In this document: positions 44,582 through 53,509 of the stretch, piece after piece | Layout: each line of letters opens with the position of its first letter | Position numbering within the stretch: the stretch's first letter is position 1 | Notes under the pieces: generated by a model | Seen by the model: the letters and a program-made list of their open reading frames with translations, nothing else | Databases searched by the model: none | Told to the model about the DNA's origin: nothing | Translations under genes and position numbers: made by a program | From: DATJPY01 sp035506135 | Lineage (GTDB): Bacteria > Myxococcota_A > UBA9160 > PR03 | DNA: 64,000 nt | Assembly (NCBI GenBank): GCA_035506135.1 | Contig: DATJPY010000103.1 | Coordinates: 17,949-81,948, forward strand | Direction: 5' to 3'

Positions 44582-46102
44582 TTGCGCGTCTCGGGAGACG
44601 TACACGGCGACCTGCGGGTCGGCCAGGGGGACTTCTGGAGCCGCGGCCATGCCGTGGCAGGATTGGTGTTGGGGATCGCGCTCGCCGTCGCGTTCTCCAC
44701 CTTCGTCGGGAGCTACCACCCGCTCCGGCGCGCAGAGCCCACCCCGGTGCTCGGACCGCTGCTTCCTGCCCCCGAGCCCGAGGAGACCTCGGCCGTCCCC
44801 GAGCCGCTGGCACCGCCGCTGCTCGCGGAGGTGCCCGAGGTCGAGGCGAGCCCCGTGCCCGACGCGCAGGCGCCGGCCGTGGCCGTTGCGGACGCACCCG
44901 CGCCGCCGGCCGCGCCGTCCGCGAGCACGCCGGTCGACCCGACCGCAGCGCGTCCCGCCGCTGCCTCGATGCCGATCGACGCCGTGGTCGAGGACGAGCT
45001 TCGCTCGGGCGACACGCTCTCGACCGCGCTCGAGCGCCACGGCATCTCGGCGGCGACCGTCGCCGTGATCGGCCGCGAGCTCCGGCCCTACTTCGACTTC
45101 CGCCGCGCGCGCCCCGGCCACCGCTTCCGCCTGGTGGCGGGCGCCGAGGGCTCGCTGATCTCGTTCCACTATCGCGTGTCGGACAAGGAGCGCTACTGGC
45201 TCGAGGCCGACGGCGAGGGCTGGAAGGCGTGGCGCGCCGACGCGGGCGCGGTGCGCCGGCGGGCGCGGCTCGCGGGCACCATCTCGACCACGCTATTCGA
45301 CGCGGTGCGCGATCTCGGCGAGACCCCGCAGCTCGCGTCGGACTTCGTCGGCATCTTCGCCTGGGACGTCGACTTCGCGAAGTCGGTCCATCCCGGCGAC
45401 GAGTTCCACATCCTCTACGAGCGAAACTACGCGCCGCGCGCCGAGGGCGGCGGCGTCGAGAAGTACCTGGGTCCCGGCCGCATCCTGGCCGCGAGCTACA
45501 AGAACGCGGCGGGCGTCGAGCGGTCGGCGGTCTACTACGAGACCGAGCCGGGGCACGGCGCCTACTACCGGACCGACGGCAGCTCCGTGAAGCAGACATT
45601 CCTCGCCGCCCCGGTCAACTACAGCTACATCAGCTCGACGTTCAGCCACGCCCGGCTCCACCCGATCCTCGGCGTCTGGCGGCCGCATCCCGGCATCGAC
45701 TACGCGGCGCCGATGGGGACGCCGATCTGGTCGGTTGCGGACGGCCGGGTCGCCTTCATGGGCTGGGCGGAGGGCTACGGCAGGCTCGTCAAGATCGAGC
45801 ACGCGGGCGGCTACGAGTCCTACTACGCCCACATGTCGCGCTTCGCGCCCGGCCTCGCGGTCGGCAAGAGCATCCGCCAGAAGCAGGTCATCGGCTACGT
45901 CGGGATGAGCGGGCTGGCGACCGGCCCGCACGTCTGCTTCCGCGTCACCAAGGACGGGAGCTACGTCGATCCGGGTCGGGTGCGGATGCCGAGCGGGGTC
46001 TCGATCCCGGTGCGGCAGCGACAGGACTTCGAGACGGTGCGGGATCACCTGCTCGCGAGCCTGCGCCCGGCCGCGGTGGCCGCCACCGACGAGGCGATGT
46101 AG
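44582..46102 (+). CDS. M23-family (LytM) envelope peptidase or regulator with OapA/LysM-like domain
   Basis: About 506 residues. One membrane helix near residue 27 is followed by a 90-residue Pro/Ala-rich linker. Then comes a LysM/OapA-like domain (RSGDTLSTALERHGI, RPGHRFRLV). The C-terminal M23 domain has HPGIDYAAP and YAHMS, but the final motif is GPHVCFRV, where Cys replaces the second His of the usual HLHF zinc site. It may bind zinc with Cys or be an amidase activator rather than a hydrolase. The start used is TTG 44582 behind GGAGGGGGG; a GTG at 44504 is possible. Confidence 0.82.
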   Translation: MRVSGDVHGDLRVGQGDFWSRGHAVAGLVLGIALAVAFSTFVGSYHPLRRAEPTPVLGPLLPAPEPEETSAVPEPLAPPLLAEVPEVEASPVPDAQAPAVAVADAPAPPAAPSASTPVDPTAARPAAASMPIDAVVEDELRSGDTLSTALERHGISAATVAVIGRELRPYFDFRRARPGHRFRLVAGAEGSLISFHYRVSDKERYWLEADGEGWKAWRADAGAVRRRARLAGTISTTLFDAVRDLGETPQLASDFVGIFAWDVDFAKSVHPGDEFHILYERNYAPRAEGGGVEKYLGPGRILAASYKNAAGVERSAVYYETEPGHGAYYRTDGSSVKQTFLAAPVNYSYISSTFSHARLHPILGVWRPHPGIDYAAPMGTPIWSVADGRVAFMGWAEGYGRLVKIEHAGGYESYYAHMSRFAPGLAVGKSIRQKQVIGYVGMSGLATGPHVCFRVTKDGSYVDPGRVRMPSGVSIPVRQRQDFETVRDHLLASLRPAAVAATDEAM

Positions 46103-46201
46103 GGCCGCGGTCGCCCGCTTCTTCGTACCTACCGACTCCCCGCCGCCTGTGCGAGCATCGCGGCCCATGGGCGACGGCATTCCCCCCGCCGGGGCCTTTC
46201 T

Positions 46202-47569
46202 GTGACTCTCGATCGCACCGCGGCGAGCGAGCTCGATCGGCCGATCGAGTCGCTGCAGGACCTGGTCGACTACTTCCGCTCCGGCGAGAAGCCGCGCGCG
46301 CGCTGGCGAGTCGGGATCGAGCACGAGAAGCTCTCGCTCCGCAGCGGCGCGTGGGAGCCGGTCCCCTACGACGGCGAGCGCGGCATCGAGGCGCTGCTGC
46401 GGCGCCTCGCGAACGAGCCCGGCTGGCGCGCGCTCACCGAGGACGGGCACATCGTCGGCCTGGACGGCGAGGGCCTCGGCGTCTCGCTCGAGCCCGGCGC
46501 GCAGGTGGAGCTCAACGGCCGCCCGTCGGCGAGCCTGCTCGACACCCGGCGCGAGCTGGACGCGCATCTCGCGGGCTTGCGCCGCCTCGCCGAGCCGCTC
46601 GGCATCACGTTCCTGGCCCTGGGGGCGCACCCCTTCCATCCGACCAAGGAGCTGCCGCAGGTACCGCGCGAGCGCTACCGCATCATGCGCCGCTACCTGC
46701 CCGCGCGGGGCGAGCTGTCGCTCGACATGATGCACGCGACGGCCTCGATGCAGGCGAGCTTCGACTACTCCGACGAGGCGGATCTCGTCGCCAAGATGCG
46801 CGCGGCGCTCGCCGTCACGCCGATCGCCGCGGCGCTGTTCGCGAACTCGAGCCTCGCGCTCGGCCGCCCGAGCGGCTTCGTGTCGCGCCGGCTCCACATC
46901 TGGCACCACACCGATCCGGAGCGCACGGGGCTCCTGCCCTTCGCCTTCGACCACGACTTCGGCTACGCGCGCTACGCCGAATGGGCGCTCGACGTCCCGA
47001 TGTTCTTCCTGGTGCGCGCGGGCGGCTATCGCCCGATGGACGGCAAGACGTTCCGGCGCTTCTGGCGCGAGGGCCACGAGGGCGAGCGCGCTACGCTCGC
47101 CGACTTCGAGCGCCATCTGACGACGCTGTTCCCCGAGGTGCGGCTGAAGCGGCTGCTCGAGGTGCGCAGCGCGGACGCCGTGTCGCCGGAGCTCCTCTGC
47201 GGTGTGCCCGCCCTCTGGAAGGGCATCCTCTACGACCCGGAAGCGCTGGCGGCGGCGAGCGCGCTCACCGGCGACTGGAGCGCCGAGCAGCGCGCCGCGG
47301 TACACGCCGATGTGGCGCGGCGCGGCCTCGCCGCCGAGACCCCCGCAGGCCCCGCTCCGATCGCGGTGCTCGCCCGCGAGCTGCTGGCGATCGCGCGCCA
47401 CGGGCTGCGCCGGCAGGCGGCCACCGGCGCTCCCGACGAGGGCGTCCTGCTCGATCCCGTCGATGCGCTGGTCGAGCGGGGAAAGAGCCCCGGGCAGATC
47501 GTGCTCGAGCGCTGGCAGGGCGAGTGGGCGGGGAGTCCGGATCGCTTGATCGAGTACGCGCGCTACTGA
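46202..47569 (+). CDS. gshA: glutamate-cysteine ligase, class II (plant/proteobacterial type)
   Basis: A 455-residue enzyme. Family blocks: VGIEHEKLSL (Glu metal ligands), SLEPGAQVELNG, DMMHATASMQASFDY, and TFRRFWREGHEG. It makes gamma-glutamylcysteine from glutamate and cysteine with ATP. No gshB is in the window. GTG start. A glutaredoxin-thioredoxin reductase fusion is encoded 3.6 kb downstream on the same strand. Confidence 0.93.
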   Translation: MTLDRTAASELDRPIESLQDLVDYFRSGEKPRARWRVGIEHEKLSLRSGAWEPVPYDGERGIEALLRRLANEPGWRALTEDGHIVGLDGEGLGVSLEPGAQVELNGRPSASLLDTRRELDAHLAGLRRLAEPLGITFLALGAHPFHPTKELPQVPRERYRIMRRYLPARGELSLDMMHATASMQASFDYSDEADLVAKMRAALAVTPIAAALFANSSLALGRPSGFVSRRLHIWHHTDPERTGLLPFAFDHDFGYARYAEWALDVPMFFLVRAGGYRPMDGKTFRRFWREGHEGERATLADFERHLTTLFPEVRLKRLLEVRSADAVSPELLCGVPALWKGILYDPEALAAASALTGDWSAEQRAAVHADVARRGLAAETPAGPAPIAVLARELLAIARHGLRRQAATGAPDEGVLLDPVDALVERGKSPGQIVLERWQGEWAGSPDRLIEYARY

Positions 47570-47619
47570 TAGATTCCTCCGTCCAGCCCGGCTGCTTGGC
47601 GCGGCCGAGGAGGGCTTCG

Positions 47620-48168
47620 ATGTCACAGAGCTTCAAGATCTCGTTCTCCCTCGAGGAGAACGACATCGCGTACTTCCGCAAGATCTTCAAGGACGCGCGG
47701 AGGCAGGTCGAGGACCAGGACACCGAGCAGGTGATCTCGGCCGTCCAGGCCCTGATCGCGCGGGTGCGCGAGGCGAAGAAGACACCGAGCTTCGTGCAGG
47801 ACGCGATCGAGGTGCTCGAGGACCTGATCAAGATGATCCACGACCCGGACTACGAGCTGCCCCGTCTCCAGCGCACCGAGGTGCTGGCCGCGCTGTCGTA
47901 CTTCGCCGACCCCGAGGATCTGATCCCCGACCAGATCCCGGGCCTCGGCTTCCTCGACGACGCGATCATGATCAAGATCATGGAGACCGAGTTCAAGCAC
48001 GAGCTGTGGGGCTACCGGAAGTTCGCGAAGTTCCGCCAGGGCGCCGAGCAGCGGCCATGGACCGTGGTCGCCCGGCAGCGCCTGCCGCAGCGGCTCCTCG
48101 ACGAACGCAAGAGGATCCGCGCCGAAGTGGACCGCCGGAAGAAGGAGCGCCCCTTCTCCTGGTGGTAG
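47620..48168 (+). CDS. DUF1232 (YkvA-like) protein
   Basis: A 182-residue protein. The DUF1232 core is seen near residues 95-130: LAALSYFADPEDLIPDQIPG then LGFLDDAIMIKIM. YkvA members are small, often membrane-linked proteins of unknown role. The first 60 residues are amphipathic (ENDIAYFRKIFKDARRQ) and the C-terminus is strongly basic. There is no true membrane span. ATG behind GAGGAGGG. Confidence 0.85.
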   Translation: MSQSFKISFSLEENDIAYFRKIFKDARRQVEDQDTEQVISAVQALIARVREAKKTPSFVQDAIEVLEDLIKMIHDPDYELPRLQRTEVLAALSYFADPEDLIPDQIPGLGFLDDAIMIKIMETEFKHELWGYRKFAKFRQGAEQRPWTVVARQRLPQRLLDERKRIRAEVDRRKKERPFSWW

Positions 48169-48188
48169 ACTCCCCGCGCGAGTCCCCG

Positions 48189-49337
48189 ATGAGCACGCCG
48201 CCCCGCGCTCGAATCCTGATCGTCGACGACGAGGAAGCCATCCTCGAGACGATGGCGTTCACGTTCGAGGACGACTACGAGGTCCTGACCGCCACGAACG
48301 CCCGCGAGGCGCTCGCGGTGCTCGACGAGCGCGCGCCGGTCGCCGCGGTGGTCACCGACCAGCGCATGCCCGAGATGACCGGCGTCGAGTTCCTGGCGAT
48401 GGTGTACGAGCGGCACCCCAACACCACGCGCATCATCCTGACGGGCTACGCGGACGGCGAGGCGATGGTGCGCGCCATCAACGAGGGGCACGTCTACGCC
48501 TACGTGACGAAGCCCTGGGAGCCCGAGGAGCTGAAGCAGCTCGTGCAGCGGGCGGTCGAGCTGCACCGGCTGCGCCTGCAGAACGATCGGCTGCTCGAGG
48601 ACCTGCGCCGCGCCAACGTGTTCCTCGGCGCGGCGATCGACGAGATCCCGGTAGGCGCCCTCGTGGTCGACGCGGCCGGTGTCGTGCGCGCCGCGAACCG
48701 CCCCGGGCGCGAGTACCTCGGGCTCGACGCCGACCCGAGCGGCCGTCCGCTCGACCAGGTGCTCGACACCGAGCGGCTGCGCCCGATGCGGGACGTGGCA
48801 CAGCGCCTCGCGGGCGCCGAGGCGACGCCGTACGAGGAGCTCGAGCTCGCGGCGGCCGGCGTCTCGCTGCGCCTGCGCATCTCGGTGCGCACGCTGAACG
48901 ACGCGGCGGGGCGATCGCTCGGACGCGTGGTGCTGCTGCGCGAGATCTCTCACGAGCCGCTGCGCCGGCGCTTCGAGGAGATCCTGTCCGAGATCAAGTC
49001 GGCGCGCGACGCGCTGCGGGTCCGCCTCGAGCAGGCGCAGCAGGAGCTCGCCGGCTTCTCCGGCAAGGTGAAGCACAGCGGGATCGCATCCCCCGGGATG
49101 CTCGAGCTCGAGGAGCGCATCTCGCGCACGCGCACTGCCATCGAGAACTGGCTCGCCGTCGACGACGCGCTGGTGCGCGAGGGATACCCGGACGCGCGCC
49201 TGCTGCTCGAGCGCATGCGCGTCGCCCTGGCGCGCTGGCCGCTGCCCGAGGAGATCCCCGACCGGGTCCAGGCGCTCGCGAAGCGCGTCGAGTCCTACTA
49301 CCAGACGGGCGAGAACCCTGGCCAGCCCGTCCTCTGA
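48189..49337 (+). CDS. response regulator with PAS domain and helical output
   Basis: A 382-residue protein. The receiver is intact (VDDEEAI, acceptor Asp in VVTDQRMPEMTG, Lys in YVTKPW), of the type found before HD-GYP domains. A PAS domain follows (IDEIPVGALVVDAAGVV to about residue 260). The C-terminal 120 residues are coiled-coil and helix (RRRFEEILSEIKSARDALR) with no recognised enzyme. It may pass a redox or ligand cue through the helices to a partner. It begins 20 bases after the DUF1232 gene. Confidence 0.85.
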   Translation: MSTPPRARILIVDDEEAILETMAFTFEDDYEVLTATNAREALAVLDERAPVAAVVTDQRMPEMTGVEFLAMVYERHPNTTRIILTGYADGEAMVRAINEGHVYAYVTKPWEPEELKQLVQRAVELHRLRLQNDRLLEDLRRANVFLGAAIDEIPVGALVVDAAGVVRAANRPGREYLGLDADPSGRPLDQVLDTERLRPMRDVAQRLAGAEATPYEELELAAAGVSLRLRISVRTLNDAAGRSLGRVVLLREISHEPLRRRFEEILSEIKSARDALRVRLEQAQQELAGFSGKVKHSGIASPGMLELEERISRTRTAIENWLAVDDALVREGYPDARLLLERMRVALARWPLPEEIPDRVQALAKRVESYYQTGENPGQPVL

Positions 49338-49368
49338 GACGCGGCCGGCGCTGACGCCGCCGCCGTTC

Positions 49369-51039
49369 GTGCCGGTGCGCGGCCTCCCCGCGCCGAGCGG
49401 CACCGCGCCGCTCGAGCTCGTGATCGAGCGCCTCGACCTGCACGTGCGCATGACGTGGGCGTTCCACGCGCGCGAGATCCGCTTCGAGCGCAAGGAGGCG
49501 TCGGCGTGGGTGCCGCTCTTCCCGGAGACCTTCTCGTTCCACCTCGACCGGCACGACCCCACCGAGCTGTCGCTCCAGCTCGAGGACCTCTGGTCGGATC
49601 CGCGCCGGCTGGCTCCCTTCGCGACGAAGCGCGAGGCGCAGGAGCTGCTGCGTAGCCTCCTGGCGGCCGCGCCCGGCTATCTCGAGCGGGTGCTCGACGA
49701 GCTCGAGCGCAGCGGGCGGCTCGTCGGCGCCGTGAGCCAGCGCGTGCACGCCGACGCCGTCGTGCTCGCCGTCATGATCGCGCGCTTCGTCAGGGAGAAG
49801 CAGCTCGACGAGCACCCCGAGGCGCGCTTCACGCGACTGCACCTGCGCAAGCTGGTGTGGCGCGCGTCCTGCGCGCTCGTGCGGGAGCGCGTCTCGCCCC
49901 GGGCGCTCGAGGCCTTCATGGACGGAACGCTTCCGGGCGTGCACGACCCCTCCGAGCGCGCGTTCCTCGCCGCGCTGGCCGGCGACCCGGACGCCCAGGG
50001 CGACCTCGAGCCGATGCTGCTCGCGATCGCCGAGCGCGCCTTCCAGCGCTGGCTCGAGGACACCTGCCTCGACACCGACAACCAGGCCTTCGACGGCGAG
50101 GACTCGCCCTTCGGCCGACGCGAGGACGAGGTGCTCGCGGTGGTGAGCATCGACCCCGCGCGCCGGCTGCGGCGCGCGCGCCACTTCTCGCCCTTCCTGA
50201 GGAGGCGCGGCAGCCGGGACTGCCAGCGGATCCTGCGCAAGCTCGAGGTGTGGCTGCTGCGCCAGTACGACGTGCCGCGCGCCGCCGCCGTGATCCACCT
50301 CGCCGAGAACCTCGGCCGGGGCCGCGGCCGTCCGGACGGCATCCTCTCGTGGCACTCCACGTCGAACTACCTCGCTGCGATCGCGCTCCTGGTCTGGCCC
50401 TTCGTCGGCGCCGCCTTCCTCTACCAGCGCGCGACGCTGTTCTTCGACGCGGTCGTGTCGCTCGAGACGGCGGCCGTGATCGCGACCGCGCTCTGGTATC
50501 TGCTCTATCGCTTCGTGTGGCAGCGCGACCTCTCCTTCTTCCACGGCGCCGTGCCGCGCATCGGCGCGGGCATCATCGTCGGCTACATGCCCGTGTTCCT
50601 GATCGACGAGGTCTGGGACCTGTCGCGGCGCCCGTGGTTTCCCCTCGGGGTCACGGTTCTCCTGCTCGCCACCACGACGCTCCTGTACATCTACGTCGAG
50701 GTGCGGCGCCGCATCGACGATCCCGACGAGGCCTTCGCGCGCGCGCTGCGCCTGTTTCTGCTCGGTGTGGTCGAGGCGCTGGCGCTCGGACTCGTCGTCA
50801 CCACGCTGCTCGGCGCCTTCATGGTGGTTCGCGTCTGGGGGAGCGACAATCCGGCCGAGACGGTCGAGACGGTGCGCCTGGTGACGCCGCCGTTCATCGG
50901 GCAGCTCCCGCGCATCATGGGCGTCGCGCCCGTCTACGCCTATCCGACCGCCGTGCTGCTGATGACCTTCTTCTCCTTCTTCATCGGAACCTTCCTGCAG
51001 CTCCTGTGGGAGGACCTGCCGATTACCGAACCCCTCTAG
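49369..51039 (+). CDS. large multi-pass membrane protein of unknown function
   Basis: A 556-residue protein. The first 325 residues are soluble, acidic and helical (PLELVIERLDLHVRMTW, ERVLDELERSGRLVGAV). The last 220 residues hold about six membrane helices, including LAAIALLVWPFVGAAFLY and IGAGIIVGYMPVFLIDEVW. I cannot assign a family. GTG start with weak ribosome site; an earlier start is possible. It follows the PAS response regulator by 31 bases and may be functionally tied to it. Confidence 0.7.
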   Translation: MPVRGLPAPSGTAPLELVIERLDLHVRMTWAFHAREIRFERKEASAWVPLFPETFSFHLDRHDPTELSLQLEDLWSDPRRLAPFATKREAQELLRSLLAAAPGYLERVLDELERSGRLVGAVSQRVHADAVVLAVMIARFVREKQLDEHPEARFTRLHLRKLVWRASCALVRERVSPRALEAFMDGTLPGVHDPSERAFLAALAGDPDAQGDLEPMLLAIAERAFQRWLEDTCLDTDNQAFDGEDSPFGRREDEVLAVVSIDPARRLRRARHFSPFLRRRGSRDCQRILRKLEVWLLRQYDVPRAAAVIHLAENLGRGRGRPDGILSWHSTSNYLAAIALLVWPFVGAAFLYQRATLFFDAVVSLETAAVIATALWYLLYRFVWQRDLSFFHGAVPRIGAGIIVGYMPVFLIDEVWDLSRRPWFPLGVTVLLLATTTLLYIYVEVRRRIDDPDEAFARALRLFLLGVVEALALGLVVTTLLGAFMVVRVWGSDNPAETVETVRLVTPPFIGQLPRIMGVAPVYAYPTAVLLMTFFSFFIGTFLQLLWEDLPITEPL

Positions 51040-51137
51040 CCCCGGCCGGCATCCAACCCGTCCTCGCGCGGCCCCGGGCCGAGGGTTACGCTGCCCGCTG
51101 CCGCAGCCGCCGAGCCGTCGGTTCGCGGAGGTCCCCG

Positions 51138-52343
51138 ATGCCCTCGATCGTGATGTACAGCAAGCCGACCTGTCCGTATTGCGACAGCGCCAAGCGGCTG
51201 CTCGCATCGAAGGGGCAGACCTGGCGGGAGATCGACATCGAGGCCGAGCCCGAGCGGCGCGCGGAGATGATCGAGCGCAGCCGGCGCTCGACGGTGCCGC
51301 AGATCTGGATCGGCGAGCGCCACGTGGGCGGCTTCGACGACCTCGCGGCACTCGAGGACTCGGGCGAGCTCGATCGGGTGCTCGGCATGGCCGGCGGAGG
51401 CGGCGGCGCGCGCGCCGAGCGCGTGCGGCTCGCGATCGTCGGAAGCGGGCCCGCCGGGTACACCGCCGCGTTGTATGCGGCGCGCGCCGAGCTCGCCCCG
51501 GTGGTCGTCGCGGGTCTCATGGCGGGCGGCCAGCTCATGCTGACGAGCGACGTCGAGAACTACCCCGGATTCCCGGAGTCGGTGACGGGCCCCGAGCTGA
51601 TGGAGCGCTTCCAGGCGCAGGCGGAGCGCTTCGGCGCGCGCGTCTTCGCCGAGGACGCCACCCACATCGACCTCTCGCGGCGTCCGTTCCGGATCGAGAC
51701 CCCGGAGCGCGCGTTCGAGGCCGACGCGATCGTGCTCGCGCCGGGCGCCACGGCGAAGTGGCTCGGCATCCCGTCGGAGCAGCGGCTCATGAACCGCGGG
51801 CTCTCGGCCTGCGCGACCTGCGACGGCGCGCTCTACAAGGGCAAGGCGATGGCCGTGATCGGCGGCGGCGACACCGCGATGGAGGAGGCGCTCTTCCTCA
51901 CCCGCTACGCCACCCGGGTCACGGTGATCCACCGGCGCGATCAGCTCCGCGCCTCGAAGATCATGCAGGAGCGCGCGCGCGACCACCCGAAGATCGACTT
52001 CGCGTGGAACGCCGAGGTCGACGAGGTGCTGGGGGGCGAGTTCGTAACCGGCGTCCGGCTGCGCGACGTGCGGACCGGCGCGAAGCGCGAGCTCGCGGTC
52101 GAGGCGATCTTCGTCGCGATCGGGCACAAGCCCAACACCGAGCGGGTCGCCGGGCAGCTGCAGCTCGACCCGGTCGGATACATCAAGGTCGAGCCCGGCA
52201 GCACGCGCACCTCGGTGGAGGGCGTGTTCGCCTGCGGCGATGCGATCGACCCGACCTATCGGCAGGCGGTGACCGCGGCCGGGACCGGGTGCATGGCCGC
52301 GATCGATGCCGAGCGCTGGTTGGCGGCACAGGGTCTGGAGTAG
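51138..52343 (+). CDS. trxB: glutaredoxin-thioredoxin reductase fusion
   Basis: A 401-residue single reading frame. Residues 1-84 are a class I glutaredoxin with CPYC at 12-15, TVPQIWIG (cis-Pro) and GGFDDL. A five-glycine hinge follows, and residues 95-401 are a complete bacterial thioredoxin reductase: FAD loop GSGPAG, redox site CATC (225-228), NADPH loop GGGDTAMEEA and FACGDA. The reductase could pass electrons from NADPH to its own glutaredoxin domain as well as to thioredoxin. Start ATG at 51138, RBS GGAGG. Confidence 0.93.
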   Translation: MPSIVMYSKPTCPYCDSAKRLLASKGQTWREIDIEAEPERRAEMIERSRRSTVPQIWIGERHVGGFDDLAALEDSGELDRVLGMAGGGGGARAERVRLAIVGSGPAGYTAALYAARAELAPVVVAGLMAGGQLMLTSDVENYPGFPESVTGPELMERFQAQAERFGARVFAEDATHIDLSRRPFRIETPERAFEADAIVLAPGATAKWLGIPSEQRLMNRGLSACATCDGALYKGKAMAVIGGGDTAMEEALFLTRYATRVTVIHRRDQLRASKIMQERARDHPKIDFAWNAEVDEVLGGEFVTGVRLRDVRTGAKRELAVEAIFVAIGHKPNTERVAGQLQLDPVGYIKVEPGSTRTSVEGVFACGDAIDPTYRQAVTAAGTGCMAAIDAERWLAAQGLE

Positions 52344-52355
52344 CCACCGAGCCGG

Positions 52356-53438
52356 ATGCCCCTCGACAAGGACCGCCTCGAGAGCCTGATCGCGCGCTCC
52401 ACCGACATCGTGGTGGCGACCGACCGCAAGGGCACGGTCACCTACTACAACGACGGCGCCAGCAAGATCCTCGGCTACGCGCCCGGCGAGATCCTCGGGC
52501 AGTTCGTCGCCAAGCTCTACCCGGACCTCGCCGAGGCCAAGCGCGTGATGGAGGCGATGCGCGCGCCGGAGCACGGTGGCCCCGGCATCGTCGAGACCTT
52601 CCGCACCACCTTCCTCTCGAAGCAGGGCGAGCACATCCCGGTCGCCATCTCGGGCACGCTGCTGTACGACGAGGCGGGCGCCGAGGACGGCACCATCGGG
52701 TTCGCCAAGGACCTGCGCGAGATCCTGCGCATGGATCAGCTCGCGACCCTCGGCGAGGTGGCGGTCGGCCTGTCGCACGAGATCAACAACCCGCTCGCCG
52801 TGATCCGCAACCAGGCTGAGCTGCTGGAGCGCGATGTGCAGCAGCTCGCCGGCGAGCGCGAGACGGTCGTCGAGATGGAGCGCCTCGACGCGGTTCGGCG
52901 CGAGGTGGCGCGCATCGCCGAGATCCTCGAGCGGCTCGGCAACATGGCGGCCACCGATCGCTACGAGACGGTCGACTACATCGGACCCGCTCGCATGATC
53001 GACCTGCGCGCGCGCGGCGAGCGCGAGCGGCGCCTGCCGCGCGACCCGCGGCTCGAGGGCGCGCGCGTGCTCGTGGCCGACGACGACCTCGGGATCCGCA
53101 CGAGCCTGGCCGAGGTGCTGGCCGCGCAAGGCTGCCAGGTCGAGACCGCCGCCGATGGCGCGGAGGCACTGCGCCGCATCGAGTCCGGGCGCTTCGACGT
53201 GGTGGTCTCCGACGTGGTGATGCCCCACATGGACGGATACGCGCTCTTCAACGCCGTTCGTCAGCGCTTTCCCGATCTGCCGATCCTGATGATGACCGCC
53301 TTTCACTACGACAAGGACCACATCATCAAGCGCAGCCGGATGGAAGGCCTCGAGGGCGTGATCTTCAAGAAGCCCGTGGACCTCGAGCGGCTGCGCTCCG
53401 TGCTGGTCGAGCTGCTCGCGAAGAAGCGCCCGGGCTAG
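52356..53438 (+). CDS. PAS-HisKA-receiver protein lacking an ATPase domain
   Basis: A 360-residue protein. A PAS domain (VVATDRKGTVTYYNDGASKILGY, given in two parts here: VVATDRKG and YYNDGASKILGY) is followed by a HisKA helix pair with GLSHEINNPLAV. The usual HATPase_c domain of some 110 residues is absent; after 40 linker residues a receiver starts (VLVADDDLGIR, acceptor Asp in VVVSDVVMPHMDG, Lys in IFKKPV). The H box and acceptor are both intact, so it could relay phosphate supplied by another kinase. It follows the Grx-TrxR gene by 12 bases. Confidence 0.88.
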   Translation: MPLDKDRLESLIARSTDIVVATDRKGTVTYYNDGASKILGYAPGEILGQFVAKLYPDLAEAKRVMEAMRAPEHGGPGIVETFRTTFLSKQGEHIPVAISGTLLYDEAGAEDGTIGFAKDLREILRMDQLATLGEVAVGLSHEINNPLAVIRNQAELLERDVQQLAGERETVVEMERLDAVRREVARIAEILERLGNMAATDRYETVDYIGPARMIDLRARGERERRLPRDPRLEGARVLVADDDLGIRTSLAEVLAAQGCQVETAADGAEALRRIESGRFDVVVSDVVMPHMDGYALFNAVRQRFPDLPILMMTAFHYDKDHIIKRSRMEGLEGVIFKKPVDLERLRSVLVELLAKKRPG

Positions 53439-53502
53439 GAGGCCGACTCGCGAGAGTCGGGCCTCCGCGCAGTGAGGCGGAGTCCGCGGAGCCGAACGAA
53501 GG
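53438..53502 (+). repeat. dispersed two-hairpin element, copy D
   Basis: Hairpin 1 is GGAGGCC-GACTC-GCGA-GAGTC-G-GGCCTCC (53438-53466), then GCGCAGTGA, hairpin 2 within GGCGGAGTCCGCGGAGCC (GCGG-AGT-CCGC), then GAACGAAGG. Like copy A it starts on the stop of a plus-strand gene and runs to just before the stop of a minus-strand gene. Confidence 0.75.
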
Positions 53503-53509
53503 CCACCGG

